Source: an uncultured Clostridia bacterium (GTDB taxonomy: Bacteria; Bacillota; Clostridia; Oscillospirales; CAG-382). Taken from it: 25,715 nt of DNA. This document shows positions 8,555 through 15,389 of the stretch, piece by piece (the first letter of the stretch is position 1; every line of letters starts with the position of its first letter). The notes below the pieces were generated by a model. That model was not told where the DNA came from. It saw nothing but the letters and a program-made list of their open reading frames with translations, and did not search any database. The DNA lies in contig CAMZED010000010.1 in the NCBI GenBank assembly GCA_947305675.1, positions 1 to 25,715 of the forward strand. The letters are read 5' to 3'. Position numbers and translations under genes: made by a program.

Positions 8555-8639
8555 ACACGAAAACGCACCCTTGCGGTGCGTTTTTTGTGTTGAAATTGAA
8601 AGGGATTCGAAGGGCGCGGAGTGAATGACGTGCCTGTGG
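8553..8639 (+). repeat. 87-bp direct repeat, left copy
   Basis: Bases 8553-8639 match 10363-10449 at a constant offset of 1810 with two mismatches (8572 and 8635). The repeat contains the tRNA-Arg terminator and the left half of a palindromic element, and the pair brackets the AT-rich XRE gene. Confidence 0.93.
8556..8590 (+). terminator. Intrinsic terminator after tRNA-Arg
   Basis: AACGCACC (8562-8569) pairs with GGTGCGTT (8575-8582), followed by a T run ending at 8586. Flanking CAC/GTG extends the symmetry. A near-identical copy is at 10366-10400. Confidence 0.9.
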
Positions 8640-8684
8640 CACGTCAGAGCGCGCCACCGCCCGACCGCAGGAGGGCGAATCCCT
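8601..8684. repeat. REP-like palindromic element
   Basis: An 84-bp element of nested stems. The outer 9 bp AGGGATTCG (8601-8609) pairs with CGAATCCCT (8676-8684). The middle 6 bp GGCGCG (8613-8618) pairs with CGCGCC (8650-8655). The inner 9 bp TGACGTGCC (8626-8634) pairs with GGCACGTCA (8638-8646) around a 3-base loop. The outer arm also matches the T-arm of the adjacent tRNA. No ORF is present. Confidence 0.85.
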
Positions 8685-8696
8685 TACGGCGTGCCA
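8676..8696 (+). repeat. Second copy of the tRNA-Arg 3' end
   Basis: These 21 bases are identical to 8534-8554, running from the T-loop through CCA of the tRNA. The copy is 142 bp downstream and is immediately followed by its own terminator, like an attachment-site scar or the stump of a collapsed tandem tRNA. Confidence 0.9.
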
Positions 8697-8728
8697 GAAA
8701 AAAGCACTGCATCAGCAGTGCTTTTTTC
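8697..8728 (+). terminator. Second terminator after the duplicated tRNA end
   Basis: AAAAAAGCACTGC (8698-8710), a 4-base loop, and GCAGTGCTTTTTT (8715-8727) form a perfect 13-bp stem whose right arm ends in the T run. The symmetry makes it usable in both directions. Confidence 0.9.
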
Positions 8729-8831
8729 AATGATGTTTGCCCTGCCGGGCAAATGATGTGCGCTTCGCGCATGATGCCGCTTCGCAGATGATGTGTGCCT
8801 GCGGGCACATAGGGGCAAACATCGCATCATT
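8729..8831. repeat. Modular multi-hairpin element, ATGATG-linker type
   Basis: Outer ends AATGATG (8729-8735) and CATCATT (8825-8831) are inverted. Inside, four direct ATGATG linkers (8730, 8753, 8771, 8788) alternate with different small hairpins: TTTGCCC/GGGCAAA (8736-8753), TGCGC/GCGCA (8759-8771), a weak one around 8777-8787, and TGTGCC/GGCACA (8794-8809). The first arm TTTGCCC can also pair at long range with GGGCAAA at 8813-8819. There is no ORF. The remaining bases 8832-8985, up to the XRE promoter, show nothing I can name. Confidence 0.75.
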
Positions 8832-8988
8832 GCGAGTGAAACGAGCAGCATCAAAATAGCACATTACTTTTTGTGTTTCTTTGCTCTGCTAAGAAGTTGG
8901 AAAACTTGCACACTACGGGATTTGAATCATAAAAACACAAAAAACCCCTAATGTTAATAAAACGGGCGGAATTTCCGTTGCAAATTGG

Positions 8989-9017
8989 TTGAAAAAATCA
9001 TATTGTATTGCTATAAT
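8989..9017 (+). promoter_or_regulatory. Promoter of the XRE regulator gene
   Basis: TTGAAA (8989-8994), a 17-base spacer and a perfect TATAAT (9012-9017) lie 23 bases before the start codon. A strong AAGGAGGTGA ribosome binding site follows at about 9026-9035. Confidence 0.85.
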
Positions 9018-9040
9018 TTATAGCGTAAGGAGGTGATTAA

Positions 9041-10270
9041 ATGAGTTTGGGAAATCAAATTCACGAATTAAGAAAAAAACAGAATTTATCACAGGAGCAA
9101 CTTGCGGAAAAGGTTGGCGTTGCCCGGCAGACGATTTCAAAGTGGGAATTGGGTGAAACTGCACCAGATATTAAGCAAGCCCAGATGCTTTCACAGATTT
9201 TTAATGTAAGTTTGAATGAACTACTCGGAAATGAAGCAAAGGAATCTGTCAGTATCACACATAATCGCAAAGAAAAGAATCGTGTGACTTGGAGAATAAT
9301 TATTACAGCAAGTGCCGCAGTACTTATGTGTTTCGTGATCGTCGGTGTAATTGGCGTCGTTCAGCGGTCGCAAATTCTGCATCCGGAAGGCATAGAAGGA
9401 ACTGTTGCCATTAATAGAAAGAATTCTGTGCACATTGAACAACGCAGTGCGAAAACAATCGCATTTAACGAAAAGAATAAGCCGATGATAGTATGCGAAG
9501 TGCCAGAAGGATTTGTCGCCGATGCGGAGCGATCCGGCTTTTATACAGATGAAAATGATAACTTTATTAAATTCAATTCGGATTACGCAGATAATGTTGT
9601 GAATCCACTCCTGGGAACAGATTATTGTTCATATTATGAAAACGAGGGATATCATTCATATATGGACATGGCCTGTGCTGCTATGTATTATGATTTACCA
9701 AAGCTCGGCATTTTTTCTTCAACAGAAGAATTGCATTTAGCCGGTGGAGCACAACTTATACGCGAGCAATTATGTGCCGGACAAGATGCAGATTATTATG
9801 CCATAAATGGTGGATTAACAGGAAGTGGAGATGCGATGCGAATTTATGGTTTCGCGCTTCACTTTGAAAACAGTACTTGGCTGATAACCTTGAAGGATTA
9901 TGAGGATAATTATTATTTTATAACCGTAAAAGATCCAACCGGTGTAGGAAAATCCATTGATACGATTAGTGAATTTATAAGTTACATTTATGCTGGGAAT
10001 GCAGTTCAGTATTCTAAGTTACTGGATACTGTAGCTCTGCAAAACGCAAATAATGCTTTTGTGGAGTACATGGCTAATCATATCAATGATAGTGGAATTC
10101 ATGGCTATTTTGTTTTTAAGGCCGATAACTCGAGATTTGTGATTTTTCACGATGGTGCTACTGTAGGGGTCTACTACAGTATAGAATCAGCGTTAGGTGC
10201 AATGTCGGATAACCCGGATCTAAGCAAGCTCTCAGCCACCGATGTTAACAATCTTTGGATATATGAATAA
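9041..10270 (+). CDS. Membrane-anchored XRE-family transcriptional regulator
   Basis: A 409-residue protein. Residues 1-62 are a Cro/C1-type helix-turn-helix: IHELRKKQNLSQEQLAEKVG, then VARQTISKWELGETAPD, then SLNELLG, the usual Clostridial XRE opening. One membrane helix lies at about 85-107 after a basic stretch. Roughly 300 residues outside the membrane contain no motif I recognise; they are rich in Tyr, Asp and Asn and may be a sensor or lipid- or peptide-binding domain. The topology suggests a one-component receptor binding DNA at the membrane. The gene is clearly more AT-rich than its neighbours, has its own promoter and an ideal Shine-Dalgarno, stands alone, and is bracketed by 87-bp direct repeats. 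These are signs of acquisition. The ligand and target genes cannot be inferred. Confidence 0.85.
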   Translation: MSLGNQIHELRKKQNLSQEQLAEKVGVARQTISKWELGETAPDIKQAQMLSQIFNVSLNELLGNEAKESVSITHNRKEKNRVTWRIIITASAAVLMCFVIVGVIGVVQRSQILHPEGIEGTVAINRKNSVHIEQRSAKTIAFNEKNKPMIVCEVPEGFVADAERSGFYTDENDNFIKFNSDYADNVVNPLLGTDYCSYYENEGYHSYMDMACAAMYYDLPKLGIFSSTEELHLAGGAQLIREQLCAGQDADYYAINGGLTGSGDAMRIYGFALHFENSTWLITLKDYEDNYYFITVKDPTGVGKSIDTISEFISYIYAGNAVQYSKLLDTVALQNANNAFVEYMANHINDSGIHGYFVFKADNSRFVIFHDGATVGVYYSIESALGAMSDNPDLSKLSATDVNNLWIYE

Positions 10271-10362
10271 CTTTTCAATTATTTGCCTAATGCGCAGTAA
10301 AAATACTGAATGCTACTTTTACGCTTTTTACCTTGTTTCTGCTCCGTGTAAGTAGTCTTCCG

Positions 10363-10449
10363 CAACACGAAAACGCACCCTCGCGGTGCGTTTTTTGTGT
10401 TGAAATTGAAAGGGATTCGAAGGGCGCGGAGTGAATGACGTGCCGGTGG
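10363..10449 (+). repeat. 87-bp direct repeat, right copy with truncated REP-like element
   Basis: Matches 8553-8639 with two mismatches. It includes a full copy of the hairpin terminator (10366-10400). The REP-like element is cut just past the apex of its inner stem, so only the left half remains. No tRNA sequence precedes this copy. Confidence 0.92.
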
Positions 10450-10483
10450 ACTTAAACACCCCCAAAAATCTTCGATTTTGCGG

Positions 10484-10620
10484 CAGCTAAATTAAATTCG
10501 CCTATAAGCTCGGCGAAGCCGAATTCAGCTTGCGAAGCAAATTTAGCCGGGCAGCGCCCGATTTAGCTCGCCGAATACGGCGAATTTAGCTGCGGTGTAC
10601 TTCTTTACGAAGTACACCGC
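10484..10620. repeat. Modular multi-hairpin element, ATTTAGCT-linker type
   Basis: CAGCTAAATT (10484-10493) is inverted as AATTTAGCTG (10583-10592). Between them, linkers ATTCAGCT (10523-10530), ATTTAGC (10541-10547), ATTTAGCT (10561-10568) and the right end alternate with distinct perfect hairpins: TCGGC/GCCGA (10510-10522), TTGC/GCAA (10530-10540), CGGGC/GCCCG (10548-10560) and CGCCG/CGGCG (10569-10582). An 11-bp hairpin (10592-10620, loop CTTTACG) closes the right side. There is no ORF; it ends 25 bp before the HD gene stop. Bases 10271-10362 hold nothing I can name. Confidence 0.8.
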
Positions 10621-10644
10621 TGCAGGGGATTATTTTTGCCTTGA

Positions 10645-11226
10645 TCAGCCGATATCTTCAAAAACGGTGTTGACGAGCTCGTTGTATTCGCGCCAGGCGT
10701 GATACCCCGCAAGGCAGGAAGTGTAATCGGCGACGGACCGGTAATACCAAGCCTGCTTTGCCGGGTCTTTTTGGTTGAACCCGTTCCAAAGCGCGCTGCC
10801 CTGCGCGAGATACGCGCGGTAAAACGAGCGCATATTTGCCAGTTTATCGCCGAGCCAAAGGATCTTCACACCGATATCCTCGCTGTTTTTCAAAACCTCA
10901 AGCGATTCGGCCTTTCGGATCTCCCAGCTTAACGAAGGGTCGGTCCCGGGGCGTTTGTTCTCGGTTTCGGAAGCGACAAGCGCCGCCACCCTTTCGCCGA
11001 ACTGTGCTTTTATAACCGCGGGGTCGGCTCCGGCGTCTTCTACCGTGTCGTGCAGAAGAGCCGCTGATATCACCTCGATATCGTCGGTTATCGAAGCGAC
11101 GACGGTCGCCACCTCCATTGGATGGAGCAAATAAGGTATAACCGAGGATTTCCGCACACTGCCGCGATGCACCCGCTGTGCAAACGAAAGCGCCGAATCG
11201 AACATTTCAAATCTTTTATCATTCAT
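10645..11226 (-). CDS. HD-domain phosphohydrolase, SpoT-hydrolase-like
   Basis: A 193-residue stand-alone HD domain of the RelA/SpoT hydrolase type. It begins with a helical FAQRVHRGSVRKSS...YLLHPMEVA block (first metal His at 35), then the ALLHDTVEDAG signature (His59-Asp60), and further on KILWLGDKLANMRS with Asp127. Family members of this size (MESH1 or small alarmone hydrolases) remove pyrophosphate from (p)ppGpp; here that activity is inferred from motif spacing. No synthetase domain is present. The start is ATG with a GGAGAT about ten bases upstream. It is transcribed alone from its own promoter, separated from the upstream gene by a terminator. Confidence 0.85.
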   Translation of the reverse strand: MNDKRFEMFDSALSFAQRVHRGSVRKSSVIPYLLHPMEVATVVASITDDIEVISAALLHDTVEDAGADPAVIKAQFGERVAALVASETENKRPGTDPSLSWEIRKAESLEVLKNSEDIGVKILWLGDKLANMRSFYRAYLAQGSALWNGFNQKDPAKQAWYYRSVADYTSCLAGYHAWREYNELVNTVFEDIG

Positions 11227-11264
11227 TTCCGAAACGATCTCCGTGACATTTCATTGTTCGACAT

Positions 11265-11293
11265 ATTCTATCACGGCGGATAAAAATTGTCAA
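11265..11293 (-). promoter_or_regulatory. Promoter of the HD hydrolase gene
   Basis: On the minus strand TTGACA (11288-11293) and TAGAAT (11265-11270) are separated by exactly 17 bases, about 40 bases before the ATG. The -35 box starts only a few bases after the terminator palindrome of the upstream gene. Confidence 0.85.
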
Positions 11294-11318
11294 GAAAAGC
11301 CTTGCGTACGCAAGGCTT
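11289..11318 (-). terminator. Intrinsic terminator of the repeat-helix membrane protein gene
   Basis: A perfect 22-bp palindrome (11297-11318, left half AAGCCTTGCGT) is followed on the minus strand by TTTTCTTG. It lies 18 bases past the upstream gene's stop and overlaps the -35 area of the next promoter. Confidence 0.75.
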
Positions 11319-11335
11319 CTTGATTGTTTGCCGGA

Positions 11336-12025
11336 TTATTTGCTGGTCTTTGCAATAACTTCTTTGACTATTGCTTCGATTTCTTCCTGGGTGAAGGCAT
11401 AGTCGGATTTTTTCAGCGCTTCCTCGACCGCTTCGGCGATCTTGCCGGAGTTGATGATATCCTCGGTCTGCTCGGCGAGTATGGATTTGATGGTGCTCTC
11501 GAGAGTTTCCTGACTTACGCCGGTCTGAGGAAGTTTTTCAAGCGCGGCTTTTACAAGTTCGGTGATCTCTTCGTCGGTCAGTTTGCCGTCGACCTTATCG
11601 ACGATGACCTGAACGTTGGTATCGTCAAGTTTGCCGGCAAGAGCCTTTTCGACGATATCTCTGATCTCTTCCTCGGTCAGTTCGCCCGATTCGGGATCGC
11701 GGATGATGGTGATAATGCGCTGTTCACCCGAAGTGTCTTTGTAGTTGGCAAGCGCCTCGTTCAAAGCTTTTTCGAGATCGTCCTTGGTCATATAATTCGC
11801 TTTGTCGAGTTTATCGATAAGCAGTTTGAGTTGTTCTTCGGCTTTGCTGTCCTGAACAGCGGGAGCCTCGTTGGCTTTTTTGGTCACCCAAACGCCGTAA
11901 AGGCAGAGCAGAAGAGCAAAGATGATGACCACGGCGATAACTACGATTATCTCCGATTTTTTCATCCCGGGTTTTTCTTTTTTGACAACGGGTTTGGCGG
12001 CGTTGCCGTTCGTGTTGTTGCTCAT
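11336..12025 (-). CDS. Single-pass membrane protein with repeated helical motif
   Basis: I do not recognise a family. The 229-residue product has a basic, Asn/Lys-rich cytoplasmic head (1-23), one membrane helix at about 24-45, and an acidic extracytoplasmic domain. That domain carries five copies of the pattern hydrophobic-Thr/Ser-x-Glu/Asp-Glu/Asp-hydrophobic followed by an amphipathic helix: residues 79-92 (MTKDDLEKALNEAL), 116-129 (LTEEEIRDIVEKAL), 149-162 (LTDEEITELVKAAL), 170-183 and 211-224 (FTQEEIEAIVKEVI). This suggests a helical-repeat or coiled stalk. The start is ATG with CGGAGG upstream. It lies downstream of the pilus cluster on the same strand and may be part of it or independent. 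Confidence 0.75.
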   Translation of the reverse strand: MSNNTNGNAAKPVVKKEKPGMKKSEIIVVIAVVIIFALLLCLYGVWVTKKANEAPAVQDSKAEEQLKLLIDKLDKANYMTKDDLEKALNEALANYKDTSGEQRIITIIRDPESGELTEEEIRDIVEKALAGKLDDTNVQVIVDKVDGKLTDEEITELVKAALEKLPQTGVSQETLESTIKSILAEQTEDIINSGKIAEAVEEALKKSDYAFTQEEIEAIVKEVIAKTSK

Positions 12026-12131
12026 TTTGTGAACCTCCGAAAAATATATTTATTTTTTGTTTTTGCGAGCGTAATGCATCCTTGAATAAGTTAAACATAC
12101 CTATTCGGAGGCGGACTCCGTCAAGGCGTAG

Positions 12132-12575
12132 TTAACAGATAAATGAACAGTTTAGTTTGTAAATTTTATGGCGGCAATTTCCGCATGGAGCGAAAGACCT
12201 GCCCGTGCGGCGGCTGCCGCGGGCGAAAAAGAGGCGGCGTTTGAGTTTACGCGCGGCGTCGCTGATTATTTGCACTGTAAAGACAGCCGCAACGGTCGCC
12301 GAAAGGACCATAACGAGCGATTCGAGGATCATAAGCGACCTCGCCAGTCCTTCGACATCGTCGGTAAGGAACCAGCTGAGCGCGTCATACGCCGGGCGAC
12401 TGACGGCGCCGTTGAGCGATTCGAGGAGCAAATCAACGTTGCACGCGGCAAACAACAGCGCAAGCAGCAAAGCGGAAACGATAACGTGCAGGACGGTCGC
12501 AACACGCATTCTGTTTTTATGCAGCAGGAAAAATATTGCGCCGTTCAATGCAATGCAGGATATTGCAAGCAGCAT
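12132..12575 (-). CDS. Small membrane protein of unknown function
   Basis: A 147-residue product with about three hydrophobic helices (residues 2-18, 24-45 and 83-107) and a basic, Cys-containing tail (RKLKRRLFF...CGNCRHK). No family recognised. The gene begins 54 bases after the stop of the 912-residue gene. An AAAGGAGG lies about twelve bases before the ATG, which is longer than usual and leaves the start uncertain. It is plausibly the tail gene of the pilus operon. Between its stop and the next gene (12026-12131) there is a short CGGAG/CTCCG hairpin without a T run. Confidence 0.6.
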   Translation of the reverse strand: MLLAISCIALNGAIFFLLHKNRMRVATVLHVIVSALLLALLFAACNVDLLLESLNGAVSRPAYDALSWFLTDDVEGLARSLMILESLVMVLSATVAAVFTVQIISDAARKLKRRLFFARGSRRTGRSFAPCGNCRHKIYKLNCSFIC

Positions 12576-12629
12576 AGCCGTATGCGGCCTCCTTTCGCGT
12601 TAGTCTTAGTTGCCGATAAACGTTAAAAA

Positions 12630-15368
12630 TTATTTGCGGAACAGTTTTCCGAACAGACCTCTTTTCGGTTCGCCGGAATTTTTGGCTTTATCCAGGCAGT
12701 AATTCGCAAGTTCTTTATCAAGCTCGCCCGAAGTCAAAGCGCTTTCGAGCCACTTTACCCCCGTGCGCGAAAATTCACGCGCGAACGAAGCGACGATGCT
12801 GCCGAGCCCGGAACCGTCGGAAAGTGCGTCGCCCTTGTGCGCGCCGCCTTTTTTAACGACCGCGTCGGCAACGGTGATAATCGCGACGATTATGCATTGC
12901 TCCGCCGCGAAGCGGGCTTTGTCCGCGCCTTTTTCGGGAATGACAAACGATTCGCGCAGTTTTTCCGCGGCGGTTTCAAAAGCGAACGCGCCTTTGCCGA
13001 GCAGATCTATCGAAGCGAACATGGCGGCAGCCGCCGTCGCGTGCTTTTGATCCGGGTCGGTAAGCTCGCCGACAGCGCCCCGCAGGCACTGGGCGATGTT
13101 GTAACGCAGGTTCTTATCCTGCGGGAAAGCGGCGGAATGTGAAATGATCTTATAGGCTTCGCATTTTTTATAAGCGACCTCGACGGCGATATAATGCTTT
13201 ACGGTGGCGAATTCTTTTGAAGCTATAACGTATTCGTTCTCGTGAGCGTACTGCGAAAGCCTTTGAACGCCGCTGTCGCGGTATTTGGGAAGAAACACGT
13301 CGTTCAGCGAAACAATGATACGCGGGTGCAGACATTCCACCGAGAATTCGCGCAGGAAAGCGGCTCCCCGGGGATCGAGTTCCGGAACGGTTTTATTGAT
13401 ATACTCCTCGGATTCGATCAAAGCGAAGAGATCGTATTTCTTTTGGTCTTCGGAATATTTCGATTTTATTGCGGTCAAAAGCCTTTCGGCGGTTTCGGGC
13501 GGCATATCCGGAACAAGGCGGCGGATCTCCGCTAAATAAACCGCAAGTTCCGTAACCGGTTTTTCGGTAATAATTTCGACAAACCTGTCGAAAACCTTGG
13601 TGTTCGCCCATTCGCCGAAAATCTTTTCCGTCACGCGCGAGCTGCAAAAACCGCTTCCTCCGGTGACAAACGCCAGCATTTTGGGATTTTTGCGGCGCTG
13701 ATCGTTCTCGATGGCGCGGCAGAGCCCCTCAGCGAATTCATTTTGGAATTCCGGCGGTTCGCCGATGATCTTGCGGTCGACAACTTCGACGATATGCCCC
13801 GCAAGTTTATCCGATTCGGGAAGCATTTGCAGGCAGGTGTTATAAAACCTCTCTTTTTGCTCGTGAGTGAGGAAATCGTATTTATTGTCGAAGAAATCGA
13901 TTATTTCCTGCTGGACCGAGGGAGTGCGGATGGTGAGCAGGAATTTGTCGATAATGGTATCCTGAGTTTCGACCGGTTCGTTATCGAAATGCTCTGTAAA
14001 GAAGTTGAACAGCGGGATCTGAAGGAATCCGCCGTAATAAACGCTGGCAAGGTGGCTGTTTATAAGCACGCGCATCTCGGCGGTTTCTCCGTCGTAAATG
14101 CTTTTTATGAAAGCGAACAGTTTCTCGCGCATAACGTCGGTATGGATAAGATCAAGCACGACGTTCATTATTATGCGTTTTGTAACTTCGGGTTCGGACG
14201 TATAGAATTTTGTTACCTTTGAAAACACCTTTTTGGGTATTTCGATATGCGACGCGGGATAGCGTTTAAGGCAACGCAGCGCGTTCACGCGCGATTCATC
14301 CGAAAGCGCGGTACGGTATTTATCATAAATACCGATAAACTCCTCGACTTTTACGTCGTTGGGGAGAATGTTTGCCTCGTGAAACATACCCGAACACTGC
14401 ATAAACAGGAAGACTAGATTATTAAGGTTCTTTTCGTTCAGGACGGCGAGCTTCGGATTGCTTTTAACCGCGTTGTCGACAAAAATAAGGAATTCACGCC
14501 GCATTGCGTCGTTTCCGAAAAGGCTGTAAAAGAATTCCACAAGCTGAAGGTTGGCGCTCACTTCTTCCTCACGCATACCGACGGCGGTACGCGAACGAAA
14601 CAGGATCCCCACCCCTTTGCCGTTGGGAATGGCTACGTTTTCGGGCAGAAACCTTATTTTGAACTGCGAGAATTTTGAAGTGTCGGCGGCGTCGGTCACA
14701 AACGAAAGCTGAGCCCTGACGTGATAAGGTATGATCTGCATAAACGCGTTGATAAAATCGACCGCGGAAGCCGAAAGTTCCCCGTGGTCGACGGGAAGCA
14801 CCGGAAAGATCGCGCGGCATTTGCCGTAAAACACAGCAATCACGGCGTTTATCATAAACTTGATCGATTTCGAATCGTATCTTTCGGTTATGGAATACGA
14901 AACGTCGCGCGGTTTGGCGATGTATTCGTAAACCGGATAGTTCGGGTCCGGGAATTTGCCGTCTTCGTCGATATTCAGCAAAGCGAAATCTTTTATGAAC
15001 TTTTCGGGATCGATCTGCAGGTTATCCGGGCTTTCGATCACGGCAGCTTTTTCTTCGGCGTCGAGAACAAGGCTGTGTACCATATAAGAGCTGCGCTCGC
15101 CGGTATAATCACGGGGGATAAAGCTCATACAGCTTTGAATTATATTCCCCTCTTTATCGGCGCGCTGACAATAGACCGGCGGGAGCTTGCCGTCGCGGAT
15201 AAGAACGGCTTCGCTCCTGGTCGGCTGGTTTTCTGACACCAGGGCTATTTCTTTTTCGATATATTCACGCGAAAGATCTTCCGAGCAGGCGAAAGTGTCG
15301 TATCCGTCGGTTTTGTTGAACAAACTCAGCCGTGCGGGCACGCGCGAATATAAATGCTGAAGTGCCAT
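12630..15368 (-). CDS. Large protein with GAP1-N2-like N-terminus
   Basis: A 912-residue protein without signal peptide or clear membrane helix. The N-terminus (about 1-110: QHLYSRVPARLSLF, DGYDTFACSEDLSREYI, then a DYTGERSSYMVHS block at about 88-100) resembles what I remember of the GAP1-N2 domain of GTPase-associated proteins, where GYDT and FTGxRS...FxH are conserved. The rest is mostly helical, with HEAT-like stretches of charged helices, and ends in a basic GLFGKLFRK tail. In known systems GAP1 proteins accompany GTPases and are proposed to act in conflict or signalling; no GTPase is adjacent here. The gene sits directly after pilB, so a role in pilus regulation or assembly is possible. 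The family call is from memory only. Confidence 0.5.
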   Translation of the reverse strand: MALQHLYSRVPARLSLFNKTDGYDTFACSEDLSREYIEKEIALVSENQPTRSEAVLIRDGKLPPVYCQRADKEGNIIQSCMSFIPRDYTGERSSYMVHSLVLDAEEKAAVIESPDNLQIDPEKFIKDFALLNIDEDGKFPDPNYPVYEYIAKPRDVSYSITERYDSKSIKFMINAVIAVFYGKCRAIFPVLPVDHGELSASAVDFINAFMQIIPYHVRAQLSFVTDAADTSKFSQFKIRFLPENVAIPNGKGVGILFRSRTAVGMREEEVSANLQLVEFFYSLFGNDAMRREFLIFVDNAVKSNPKLAVLNEKNLNNLVFLFMQCSGMFHEANILPNDVKVEEFIGIYDKYRTALSDESRVNALRCLKRYPASHIEIPKKVFSKVTKFYTSEPEVTKRIIMNVVLDLIHTDVMREKLFAFIKSIYDGETAEMRVLINSHLASVYYGGFLQIPLFNFFTEHFDNEPVETQDTIIDKFLLTIRTPSVQQEIIDFFDNKYDFLTHEQKERFYNTCLQMLPESDKLAGHIVEVVDRKIIGEPPEFQNEFAEGLCRAIENDQRRKNPKMLAFVTGGSGFCSSRVTEKIFGEWANTKVFDRFVEIITEKPVTELAVYLAEIRRLVPDMPPETAERLLTAIKSKYSEDQKKYDLFALIESEEYINKTVPELDPRGAAFLREFSVECLHPRIIVSLNDVFLPKYRDSGVQRLSQYAHENEYVIASKEFATVKHYIAVEVAYKKCEAYKIISHSAAFPQDKNLRYNIAQCLRGAVGELTDPDQKHATAAAAMFASIDLLGKGAFAFETAAEKLRESFVIPEKGADKARFAAEQCIIVAIITVADAVVKKGGAHKGDALSDGSGLGSIVASFAREFSRTGVKWLESALTSGELDKELANYCLDKAKNSGEPKRGLFGKLFRK

Positions 15369-15389
15369 AAAATCTTCCTTTTCTCAAAA

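Noticed and set aside
8729..10620. CRISPR array
   Set aside because: The repeats in both hairpin elements are only 6-10 bp, spacing is 17-23 bp, and the 'spacers' are themselves palindromes. No cas genes are present.
10592..10620. Terminator of the HD hydrolase gene
   Set aside because: The 11-bp stem is strong but lacks a U tract in the minus-strand transcript; it fits better as the end of the modular repeat element.
12079..12126. Terminator between the small membrane protein gene and the repeat-helix gene
   Set aside because: CGGAG/CTCCG and the outer CCTTGA/TCAAGG pair can form, but no T run follows on the minus strand.
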